Assembly (NCBI RefSeq): GCF_000764305.2
Contig: NW_025935717.1
Span: 310,001 to 374,000 of the forward strand
DNA length: 64,000 bases
Direction: 5' to 3'
From: Hyalella azteca
Taxonomy: Eukaryota; Arthropoda; Malacostraca; Amphipoda; Hyalellidae
Shown: positions 23,175 through 33,280 of the stretch, piece after piece
How the letters are laid out: each line of letters opens with the position of its first letter
Position numbering within the stretch: the first letter of the stretch is position 1
The notes under the pieces: generated by a model
What the model was told of the DNA's origin: nothing
The model's input: only the letters and a program-made list of their open reading frames with translations
Databases searched by the model: none
Translations under genes and position numbers: made by a program

Positions 23175-24740
23175 TTAAATATCTTATCACTTGACATAAA
23201 AAATGTTGCAATAGTGATGACAATTCGCTAAACAGACGATCATTTAATCTATTTTCACAGATAATCACCATGATTTGTGCTTGAAGTGAATGAAGTGATG
23301 AAGAAAATGGCGAGAGTGTGAATTTCACCGCATAAAATTCATTTACGAAAGATCGAATAACGATTATTATATCAGAGTGTGATGAAGCCGATGTTAGTGG
23401 TTCAACGTCACCACTGTAAAAGGAACCCGAATTCTTCAACATTTTCAAATTTCGAGTTTTTCGTATACCGATCCGACGACATACTTACGATACGATAATT
23501 ATTAAATATATTACGTTATTACACCGATTAATTAAAGAGAAACGAATTGCGACGAAACTTTAATAATTTCTTCAATTACTCAAGTCGTGGATATTTGCCG
23601 CCATTGCTGAACGTAATTTTGCTCTGTTGTTCTATTCCTGACATAGTAAATTTTTTGGGGTATTTAGTAAGGCTTGTGCAGAATTATCAATTACTTTCAT
23701 TTTACACATTTTGAATTACATGCTTACTTCCTTGTTAGCAATTCTAAGTTAGGACTTATTAAAATTTTGAACGTTGTGACCACTTTTTTGATTGATGAAA
23801 ATTTTTGAAAGCTAAGATCTACATGAAAAAGCGCCCACATTTGATCTAATTACACACGTCCGATTAACTTAGTAATTGTTAAGAACTTTGTTAAATAAAT
23901 TCTCTATTTCTATTCGATATCTTAGTTTTTGCGACACCTATAGGCGCCGTTCTGGAATTCTTTGTCTCATCGTGCTATTAATAATTAAAATGGCGTCTTA
24001 ATTCTTCTAAACTTTTTTATATTATCTCATTTTTCGAAATGATTCAATTTAATCTCGTATACCATCAAATCTTTATCATTTGTCACAATTGATTAGCAAT
24101 ATAATCTTTTTTTTTCTCTAACCCAATTGCGCAAGTAATTACTCCTACTTTCTATTGTGTTTCACGGTTATGAAGTCTAATGGTAAGTTGAAAAGTCTTA
24201 ATATTTATCTATTATTCTATGACTTAGTCTCTGTTGAAATGCCTAGACCAACTATTGGTAGTTCTTAAACCTAATTAAAGTTTTCTTTATTATGAATTTG
24301 TTGTAGTGTAGTGGCTGCCCGAGCATTTGCTGTTGTGTTATTGTTTCAAGAAATATAAAAAAAAACATAATTTGCCTTGAATTTCAATAATTAACATCCT
24401 TTTTGGTCATTTTTTAGCATAATAAGTTACTTAGTAATATATCCCACATTTGTAGATAAAAATTGTAATAAATTACAGAGTATAATATTTTAAATGGGTG
24501 CATGTCCAAATGCAAGCTTCTCGCTTTAATAGCGCCCACGTTGTAAATTACAGCGCGAATTTCTTGTATTGCATTCGTGCATCTGAAGAAATTTAGCGAA
24601 TATACATGTATGAATATTGAATGAGCAAATCAAAAATTTCAAGAAGCAAATAAATTTTTTCAAGATGATTAATTTCGCGAGAGTTTGAAACTCTTTTCAG
24701 TGCATCACTAGAGTAGAAATAAAGACTACTCTAGTGCACG
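23175..24740. other. 3' flank of gene 1
   Basis: AT-rich sequence. AATAAA at 23894-23899 could be the polyadenylation signal. No further gene was recognised. Confidence 0.35.
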
Positions 24741-24743
24741 ACT

Positions 24744-24858
24744 TGAGTGCATAACACAAAATTGAGTGCATAGCACAAAATTGAGGGCATAGCACAAAAT
24801 TGAGTGCATAGCACAAAATTGAGGGCATGACACAAAATTGAGTTCATAACACACAAAG
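24744..24858. repeat. 19-bp tandem repeat, about 6 copies
   Basis: Copies of GAGTGCATAGCACAAAATT with single-base variants (GAGGGCATAGC, GAGTTCATAAC). Confidence 0.85.
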
Positions 24859-26769
24859 GAATAGAACAAAATTCCATCATTCGGAGTAACCTTATTTAAA
24901 CCTGCTACTATTATCCTAGAGAACACAATCAATTTAGTTTGGCTTGTATAAGCTACTACATTCTTCAGGAATTATCTCACGGATAATCGATCCTGGGAAA
25001 CGCAGGACTAATCTGCTAGTCTTATATAAAGGTGGAAGAAATGATCAAGTTCATTTTTATGCCGATAAATCATAATTTTGGCAACAAATAGTAGATTGAT
25101 TTTACTTTGAAAATTAATTAGTTTAACGACACGTTGCAATTTGCCGAACAAATTTCTTATTTAACATTAAACTCTAATGAATTTATTAGAAATGTTGTAG
25201 AAAGTTTCATGATCTTTTAAAATCATAGAATTTAATGGAAATTTTCAAGCGCATAACCTTCTACTTGTATTGCCCGTCAATATTTTTTCCTTCAATGAAT
25301 ATTCGGAAATTCATTTGTAACTATATGAAAAAATTAGTTTCAAACTTCTTGGTTAGTTTTAATAGGATAATATGGTGACAAATACATCATGTTGTGAGCA
25401 TTAGCTCAATTTCCTCAGATGTTACATCCATTGATACTTTCGAAATTTGTACTCAATACGAAAAAGTGAAATTTCTTGGACAGTTTTAACGGTATTATAT
25501 AGCATTAAATTTTCAATGTTGTGAGCATTAGCCTCCGTTTCCCCAGCTCGCGGGCTTCCCCTTCAACCTCCATTGTCTTGCAGCCGAACAAAGACATTCG
25601 GTCTCCGACTTTGAACGCTTCGAATCCACCCACATTTTTGCGGTCAAGTTTTTGATCAGAAAACATTTGAGGTCGCTCCACCCATGACTGCAAATACTCT
25701 GTATATCTGTGAACATCTGATTTGTACATCTATTTTGCTTTATTAGAAACATAAACATATTTATCTGTGATTTGTTCTTAAATAATTTAAATGAATTATG
25801 GGAGTGTGATTTATTCCGAAAAATATTGGAATATATACAAATGTGTAGCCTGATAGTTTAAGTTATGATTGTTTGTACCAACTGACCCCGCCGAAAAAAA
25901 TTGAAGCAAAAATAATGTAATAATTGATTTTTTTATGCAATAGCTGACCTGAACTAGATGAGCATTAAACGTTATGATTGGCGAAGGAAACTGAATAAGG
26001 TGAGACTGAGTTTAAAAATTGTGAGTTACGATGACTGTATATTCATATGAATGTAAATCATGAAATAAGGAACTTGAAATAAAAAAATAATTTAATTTAA
26101 AAGGAAACTGCGTCAATTACCGAATAAGTAGTTACGAAACTGTTCGACTGAGGGGTTTTTACAAATATTTACGAACAAATGTCGCTGTATCCTGCCAATA
26201 TTAAGTGTACTGAGGCAACTTTCGGAAATTAAATTAAAAATCAACAAACTTACTCGCTCAATATTTTATTCGCAAACATAGAAAGAATTACGAGAAAACA
26301 AAAATTCTTATTGACTGAATTTTTCAATTATATTTAAAATAGTTCCTTTTTGTGACTAACATATTTTTTTACACAAACATTGAATCGATGAGTAATCGAC
26401 AAATAAAGTACAAATCAAATAACTCAAGCATTTTCACAGCGCATTATATTAACGAACCAACAATAAAAACTAGGATCCAAAGTCAGATTTTCCGTTGCAT
26501 TAAGACTCACTCATTGAGCGACATATTTTCTCTGCACATTCCAGCTCAAGTCATTGTCTTGGTAACTCAATGAGGCATACATTCTTCTTTTTATTTATTT
26601 ACAGGTCACAAGCTCGGCCAAACCCAGCCACGATGACCTCGGCGGTCGCTAAAGCAAAACCTGTCACGGCCCGCGCGCCACAAACCGACGTGTGACGCTA
26701 GGCAGCTGCGGCCTTCGCGTGCAGGTCTACACTCAAAGAAATAAGAAAATTTTGTCTTATATTCTTAGA
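24859..26769. other. Intergenic region with two weak coding-like islands
   Basis: Mostly AT-rich. At 25505-25758 a less AT-rich minus-strand stretch stays open for about 75 codons (contains GFEAFKVGDRMSLFGCKTME) but has no recognised domain. At 26604-26740 a GC-richer island follows TTTATTTACAG, a good acceptor; three possible frames end within 100 bases or so. Neither could be joined to a gene. Confidence 0.3.
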
Positions 26770-26884
26770 GGACAGCGATATAGGACAGCGATATAGGACA
26801 GCGATATAGGACAGCGATATAGGACAGCGATATAGGACTGCGATATAGAACAGCGATATAGGATAGCGATATTGGACTGCGATG
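26770..26884. repeat. 13-bp tandem repeat, about 9 copies
   Basis: Copies of GGACAGCGATATA with minor variants near the end. Confidence 0.9.
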
Positions 26885-27078
26885 TACGTTTAGGATTACT
26901 TGGGTCACCCTGTCCCAGTTGGGCAAGAGAAAATGCAATATCAGTGCTACTTCTGCTCACTGATCGTGCTGTAAGAAAATGTTTTAGGACAACATGACCT
27001 ATTCATTGTTCTGAGTATAGTGATCACTCTGACGGAGGTTATAACTTTGTTCACAGGCAGTGAAATATAAATTATTTG

Positions 27079-27170
27079 AAGGCTGTTACTAATCAGTGGC
27101 TGGAAGGCTGTTACTAATAAGTTATTCGAAGGCTGTTACTAATCAGTGATTGGAAGGCTGTTACTAATTC
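27079..27170. repeat. 25-bp tandem repeat, about 4 copies
   Basis: Copies of GGCTGTTACTAATCAGTGGC followed by TGGAA. Confidence 0.85.
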
Positions 27171-27735
27171 ATTGATTATATTATATTCAACGGGGTCATT
27201 GTTATGAAACAACGGCTTCGACTTTCTCGCGAGTCATACACGATCAATAGTCAACGGAAGTAAATCAGTTATGGTATTGAGATGGTAAATTTGATGGTAA
27301 ATGAATGAGAGACAAGCCAATAGGTTTGATTTTGACACAGATTTGTTCAGCCGCTACCAGTTTCAAACATATAGAAACATTTACCCATTGCTTGATCGTC
27401 TAAATAAATTCATTCGTTCTAAATAAAATCTGCCAGCAAATTCTAAATCGAAATTATTCGATTTTCCAATGCAGCTTGAAATGATAATTTGTTATTCAAT
27501 TTCAGACATGAATAAATTAAGATACATATAAACACAAAAATCCAAACAAAACTTTAATTGGGACAATAATAAAATAAGGACGGTTTATATTTATAAATCG
27601 TCACCGGCAAACCTTCACGTATTGAAAAGGTGATGAAATTTCATGTCTTTGATGTAATTAAAGGTTGCAGTCATCACGAATATCATATACTGCATTCTAA
27701 AGTTAATGCAATATTCTAGCGATCAAGCTTACAGT

Positions 27736-28062
27736 GTAACTGATATAGATCCTCCTGATATAGATCATGTTACAATGTAGCTGATATAGATCAGGTTACA
27801 GTGCAGCTGATATAGATCAGGTTACAGTACAGCTGATATAGATCATGTTACAGTGCAGCTGATATAGATCATGTTACAGTGCAGCTGATATAGATCATGT
27901 TACAATGCAGCTGATATAGATCTTACTGATATAGTGTGCAGCTGATATATATATCATGTTACAGTGCAGCTGATATAGATCACGTTACAGTGCAGCTGAT
28001 ATAGATCATGTTACAGTGCAGCTGACATAGATCATGTTACAGTGCAGCTGATATAGATCGTA
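27736..28062. repeat. 26-bp tandem repeat, about 12 copies
   Basis: The unit is CAGCTGATATAGATCATGTT followed by ACAGTG; one region near 27920-27960 is rearranged. It ends at a GTATGTGCAG stretch that precedes a GC-richer island (28064-28330). Confidence 0.9.
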
Positions 28063-29080
28063 TGTGCAGGCAAACGTTGAGCAACGTCATCTACGCGACG
28101 AGACTGCTTATGCCTCTACCATAGCAAGACAATGGTTCTTTTCGGGCGTGGTAGTAATTTTTTGCTATGTTCTTCCATGCACAAAACCAGCACGTTCGGC
28201 GTCCACTAAGTGTGCGCGCGCTCAGCCGCGCCTAATACATGGGCCTGTGACGTCAGGCAGAATATGCGTGCCAGTACAAGTTCCTTCAGCCAAAAAAACT
28301 GATGAATTGAAAACATCGAAAGTCAAGTAAAACTTTTTATTATTCGTCAATATCGTCTTATTCGTCAGTTTCGTCTTATTCGGCAATATCGTAATTTACT
28401 TCTTATTTTGGTGTAAGTAAATTTTAAAAAGAATGAAGGAAGAACATATAAGTTGAAGAATGTATTTAATTTTACTTCATTGAAGATAGTATAAAAATGC
28501 TCAGAAAAGATGGCATTGAATGCATTTGTAATACTATTTTTGCTCATGGAACCTAATATTAAATACACATCTGTAAAATATTCCATTAATTTAAATAATC
28601 TGAAATGAATTATCATTATATATATAGATTTACAAGCTTCCATGAGTCACCGAATATCGGGTAGATTCGACCACAAGGGCCACTTTAGGCCTGCTCCTCG
28701 AGTTACTCCTCTAAATTGAGCTGTCGAGGCGTCACGCGCAGCCAATATCCTGACCTCAGGATCTTGCCGAGCCTCAGCGATGTACTGTCCTACTGTTGTG
28801 TCGGAGGTATGCAGCTTACCCTACCATTTGATGAAATTATTGATCTCTAACATGGCTTTTAAATAGGGCGAAAATAAATTCAGACAGGACGAGTTGTAGA
28901 GTATGAAAAAGACAAGAAATAATCACCTAGAATTAACGACTGTACATGAAATAATGGATACACCATTATAATCCATTAGTGTCAGTGCTTTGAAGAAGAC
29001 TAAAATATATAAAGGTCACACTATAGCTGAGTTAACGAATACGTCGTCGGTAATTTAATTTTTCGAGGGTCGCTTCCCAG
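28063..29080. other. Intergenic with unassigned open stretches
   Basis: 28064-28330 is an 88-codon frame without a known motif; part of it resembles the island at 26604-26740. On the minus strand 28640-28830 is open for about 60 codons (contains QYIAEARQDPEVRILAAR). I recognise neither. They may be relics of mobile elements or parts of unmodelled genes. Confidence 0.3.
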
Positions 29081-29084
29081 CAGC

Positions 29085-29278
29085 CGAAGTAACAAAATAC
29101 ATGTGCAGGTGGTTGAATCTTTCAGGAGTCGACACCCAGTAGCCGAAGCATCAAAATACAGTGCAGGTGGTTGAATCTTTCAAGAGTCAGTACCTAATAG
29201 CCGAAGCAACAAAATTAATGAGCAGGCGGTAGAATCTATATCAAGAGTCGACACCCAGTAGCCGAAGTTACGAAATAC
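29085..29278. repeat. 58-61-bp tandem repeat, about 3.3 copies
   Basis: The unit contains CCAGTAGCCGAAGCAACAAA, then GCAGGTGGTTGAATCTTTCA and GGAGTCGACAC. Confidence 0.8.
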
Positions 29279-29703
29279 CCGTTAGCGTTGATGGTAGAAC
29301 GTTCAGATGTTGCTCACTTGTTAGCTGGGGAAAACTCAACAATATGGCTGATAAACTATAAATAATAATGACGAAGAAACTGAATGAATGTAGCAGTAAT
29401 TTAGTTAGTCTATTTGAAGTTCTGATAGACTATCTAATCCGCATTGCATTGGTATAACGAATTGTACACCATTCCAAATCAGGATACTTTCGGTCAAAAA
29501 GATTACCGAGTGTAACGGATATGAACCTGTGATAGTACTGACACATTTCATTGAGGAAACTTGAACCAAAATGTTCTCCTTCAGTGACCTCACGCTCGGG
29601 TTTTTACTTTAGGTTTATCAAGGCAGTCTTAGTGCCTGTGTAAGGCCGGTTATTGGCGTCATGTTGAAGGCTACCGCCAGTACTGGCCCCGCCCTGACCG
29701 GGC

Positions 29704-29742
29704 TATATAAGGATACGGTCTGCCAGAACAAGTCATTCAGTC
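29704..29742 (+). promoter_or_regulatory. Gene 2 core promoter: TATA box and initiators
   Basis: TATATAAG lies at 29704-29711. Two sequences matching the arthropod initiator TCAKTY follow: TCATTC with its A at 29735 (31 bases from the T of the TATA box) and TCAGTC with its A at 29739. The gene 2 start codon is at 29793, which gives a 5' leader of about 55 bases. Confidence 0.75.
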
Positions 29743-32700
29743 TCCGGACTCCAGCACCTAATCTTGTGCTTTATCAGCTCTCTACAAGCATCATGCGGGT
29801 ACGTGGAAACGTGTCTTTGAATAATAATCTAAAATATGAACATAATAATAAGAATACATGGATGGAAATTAATATAGCTGGTGAATAATTTCATTAATTA
29901 ACCGCTGTCGAATGCCACGGTAACGTCGTGGTTAACATTGGTATCTGTTTTTTCGAATGTTCGGTACATAAACAGGGGTAACGATGCAATTAGCATTGAT
30001 GGTAGAATGACAGGTAGGATTCTTGCTACACTTATTAATGATCCACACACAACTTATTGGGAAGAAATAATCATTATTTTTAATAATAGGAATGACCTAA
30101 TTATTATTGATAGAATTAATTATACAAGAAAGATGAAAGTAATAAGCATAATACTAGTGAAAGTTGAATCTTTTGAAACCTGTGAGCTGAGATATTATTT
30201 GAATTAAGAATTAGAACCAAAATGAGAGCACCGGTAATAATTTGAAGAAAAATATTAACCGTAAAACAAAATGAAGTCTAGAAATGGAGAAAGAAGAATC
30301 GGTACTACATTTTGTATGTAGTACAAAAAAAATATATTTCCCTACTGTCAAACATTTGAATGGGGAATTACACAAATTTCGTTCACCAACGCTAGAAAGC
30401 AAAATAGTATAGCTAGTTACAGCGTTACTAATACTACAGCGTTAACTGATATCAACAATAAGCAACTATTGTTTTATTTAAAACTTCATAAATTTTCTAG
30501 AATATTCTTCAATTTTTTTCAGTTATCTGTTTTCTTTTGTTATTTATTAATAATATCAATGATTTTTCATTTTCAGTTATTTATTGTGTTCTTCGTTGTG
30601 GGCTTTGCCGTCTGCCAAGCCCAGGCGCCTCTGAGCTCCTTGCTGCAGAAGAAGCAAGCCCAAGCCCAAAAGCCCCTTTCTCCAGCCCCAGTTACCGAGG
30701 CTCAGCCAAATAAAAAGCTTACTGATGCTACTAAACCTACACAGAATGGAAACCAAAATAATCCTCAACCTGTACCTGTCTTGCCATTGGCTGCCGGAAA
30801 AGGCGCTAAAATACCATCGGCCAATCAAAAATCTCAACAAAAACCTCAGGAATCTCAGGTAAACAAACAAGGATCCTTGCCTAACAAGCAAGGTTCTGGT
30901 ACGCCTTTATCCGCAACAAACAATAAACAAGTCCCCCAAAAAGCAGATCAAGAGCAAGAGGAACAGCAAGCCGCTGCATCTATTCAACACTTCAGCGTCG
31001 TTGAGGCTGATCTGGATGCCGCTGCTACAGGTTGGTTATGAGAATATATATTAAGCTGACTTTTTCGAGCTCAGTTTATGTCAAATATATTAGAGTCACT
31101 CGATTGCTCTAAATATATTAGAGTCACTCGATTGCTATATTAGAGTCACTCGATTGCTCTCGATCACAAATTCACGAAATTTAAAATAAAAAATATTCCC
31201 ATATCTTTATAGAAAATGGTTATATAGTCAAGCTTTATTTTCGAACTGACGATTGAGCACCGATTACCTGGCAAGGTTATTCAATACTTTCCAAAAGTTC
31301 AGTTAAAACTTGTGCAGTAGATTTTATTTTTTTTAGAACTTCGTTTGACTTTTTACTCTTTATTTCCATATAATATAGAAATCATATATGCAAGCAAATT
31401 ATTCAGCTATTCAATTGAGTTATACTGATTTTTCTTCAATACCTCGTTTTCCACACATATTAAGCCCAATGTTCATGAAAATAAAATGTCGATTCAATAC
31501 TTTTGTATTAAACGTTCTCCAAATTTTGGGTGTCACGTTCTCAAAATGTGGAAAGGGGTAACCGTTCAATTAAAATTATAAAAAAATTCACCAGGTTTCG
31601 GAGGTCACGGTTTTGGTTTCGGCCACGGCGGTCTCCACGGCCACGGAGGCCACCACGGTCATCACCACGGTGATCACCACAGCAGTCACCATCATGGCCA
31701 CGGCCACAAAGGCCACCACGGCCACCACGACAATCACGGCCATCACGGCCACAGCCAAGGAAGCTTCGGCAAACACCACAACGCTGTGAGTTTAATTAAC
31801 TCATTTAATGTTGTAGGTTTTTCGGGAAATTTGCAGAAATTTTTCGATGGAATTAACATCCAATTTCAAATAACTTTTGAACAATTATTAAAGAATGAGA
31901 CCTGGTTCGAAGAAATACTAAGTTTTACACTATAAGCTTCAACATCACAACTTTCTGTAAAAGTTATGCTATTAAAAATGTCATGATTGCGATTTTTCAA
32001 CGTTAATACATTTTTTTGAAACTGATTTGAAAGTTTACTTTTCAAGCATCAACACTTCAATCCTCAACAAATTTTTTGTTTTTTTTTTTTTCAAACAAAT
32101 ACACATTTCAATATTATAAATATACTAAGGCCTTCCAGTTTTACTGACAAACGCCTTTTTTGTTTATTTCTTCACCGCATCAGGGATTCCACGATAAAGG
32201 CGGTAAGGACTTCGGAGGACATCACCACAACGCTCACCACCACGGCCATCACAACGCTGGACAGCAAGGCCACAAAGGCCATCATCACGGATCTAAAGGA
32301 CACCATAACAAAGGACACAAGAATAATGTAAGAACTAAATTGAGTTAACCTTAAAATGAAGTCGTAATCCCGTCAAAGCAATCATAATAAATGCAAGACC
32401 ATGCCTGTTTTAATGCATTTTTGCAATAAAAATTTATAACTTGTTTCTTGCTTCACTTGAAGTCTTCAAGAACATCTACCACACAACAAAGATTTTAATA
32501 TAATACATGTTTTCAGTCTTCATGGCTTCAAGAACGTCTACCACATCAGGAAAATTCTTGTTTTCACTTCCTAGGAGTTTAAGAACATCGTATTCACAAT
32601 CACGAGGTTTCAAGAACTTCTTGCCCACGTAAGATTGTAGACTTTCATTATTTTATCTCACTCTCAGGGCTTCAAAAACGTCTACCACAAGGAAGAGTTT

Positions 32701-33280
32701 GGCCAGAACAAGAAGTTCTATGACGAGAGCGACCACAAATCTTTCCACAGCGACCACGATGGCTTCGACGCCTTCTTCAAAGGCCACAAGGGCGGCAGCT
32801 TTGATGGCGGAAGCTTTAAGGTGAGTCTAGTTAAGCGATTTGAATTTAGCTTTTTTTGCAACAGTAGGAAGCGAACATTTAAGAAAAGAAGATTTTTCCG
32901 GAACGGAACTTATTTTTTGGTGTTTTTAATAAGTCGCCAAAGTTTCAGTCGCTCGTGTGCATGCGGATAAAGTTAATTTTTTGCGTAAAAAAGATTTCTC
33001 TTTTTGGATCGCGCACCTGACTGTACTGCATGTAGTTAATGGTGCCACATTTGTTTGTGCTTCTGACACACCTGTTTATGTACACCAGGGCGGCAAGCAC
33101 CACTCAGCACATGGCGACAAAGGCCACCACGCTCATGGCCATCACCACAACGACCATAAAGGCCACAAAGGCTCCTTTGGTGACCATGGCCATCACGGAT
33201 TCGATGAGAGTTTTGGACACAAAGGCGGACATCACTCTGGCCATCACGGTGGCTTTGATGATCACCATGATATATATTAA
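29735..33280 (+). CDS. Gene 2: secreted His/Gly-rich protein (six coding exons)
   Basis: Coding exons are 29793-29798, 30577-31030, 31595-31785, 32184-32327, 32668-32820 and 33089-33280. All borders are GT/AG and all phases agree, giving 379 residues. The first exon codes only for Met-Arg; the second continues with LFIVFFVVGFAVCQA, so the intron interrupts the signal peptide close to the start codon, a layout common in insect cuticle-protein genes. After the signal peptide come about 130 residues rich in Gln, Pro and Lys, then a GHGGHHGHHH segment, and two modules shared with gene 1. The composition suggests an extracellular, possibly metal-binding or cuticle-associated protein, but that is inference. 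It is complete, with a TATA/initiator promoter directly upstream, and lies downstream of its paralogue in the same orientation. Confidence 0.85.
29793..29798 (+). CDS. Gene 2, first coding exon (Met-Arg)
   Basis: ATGCGG is followed by the donor GTACGT. It leaves phase 0 for the signal-peptide exon at 30577. Confidence 0.75.
30577..31030 (+). CDS. Gene 2, signal peptide and Gln/Pro-rich exon
   Basis: The acceptor is CATTTTCAG and the donor is GCTACAG|GTTGGT. It is 454 nt. It encodes LFIVFFVVGFAVCQAQAPLS, then KQAQAQKPLSPAP and several NKQ/QKPQ stretches, ending HFSVVEADLDAAAT. Signal cleavage is likely after CQA. Confidence 0.85.
31083..31162. repeat. 24-28-bp tandem repeat, 3 copies
   Basis: Copies of TATTAGAGTCACTCGATTGC lie about 50 bases into the intron. 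Confidence 0.85.
31595..31785 (+). CDS. Gene 2, His/Gly-rich exon
   Basis: The acceptor is AATTCACCAG and the donor is AACGCT|GTGAGT. It is 191 nt, phase 1 in and 0 out. It consists almost entirely of GH, GHH and HGH repeats, for example HGHKGHHGHHDNHGHHGH. Confidence 0.9.
32184..32327 (+). CDS. Gene 2, 144-nt paralogous exon
   Basis: The acceptor is ACCGCATCAG and the donor is AATAAT|GTAAGA. It is 48 codons, phase 0 to 0, starting GFHDKGGKDFGGHHHNAHHH. It corresponds to the gene 1 exon at 21346-21489. Confidence 0.9.
32462..32628 (+). repeat. Fragments of the next gene 2 exon inside the intron
   Basis: Four partial copies of the start of the 153-nt exon lie just upstream of it: at 32462 (GTCTTCAAGAACATCTACCA), 32524 (GGCTTCAAGAACGTCTACCA), 32575 (GAGTTTAAGAACATCGTATT) and 32606 (GGTTTCAAGAACTTC). 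The stretch 32575-32628 is preceded by CTTCCTAG and followed by GTAAGA. It is 54 nt and in phase 0 to 0, so it could in principle be spliced in, though its residues (EFKNIVFTITRFQELLAH) lack the His/Gly style of the protein. Confidence 0.7.
32668..32820 (+). CDS. Gene 2, 153-nt paralogous exon
   Basis: The acceptor is CACTCTCAG and the donor is TTTAAG|GTGAGT. It is 51 codons, phase 0 to 0. It contains GFKNVYHKEEFGQNKKFYDE and FHSDHDGFDAFFKGHKGG, aligning with gene 1 positions 21684-21836. Confidence 0.9.
33089..33280 (+). CDS. Gene 2, last exon
   Basis: The acceptor is GTACACCAG and the stop is TAA at 33278-33280. It encodes 63 residues starting GGKHHSAHGDKGHHAHGHHH and ending FDDHHDIY. Confidence 0.9.
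   Translation, partial: GGKHHSAHGDKGHHAHGHHHNDHKGHKGSFGDHGHHGFDESFGHKGGHHSGHHGGFDDHHDIY

Noticed and set aside
25505..25758. Minus-strand frame of about 75 codons with non-random composition
   Set aside because: No recognisable domain and no flanking exons; kept only as an unassigned island.
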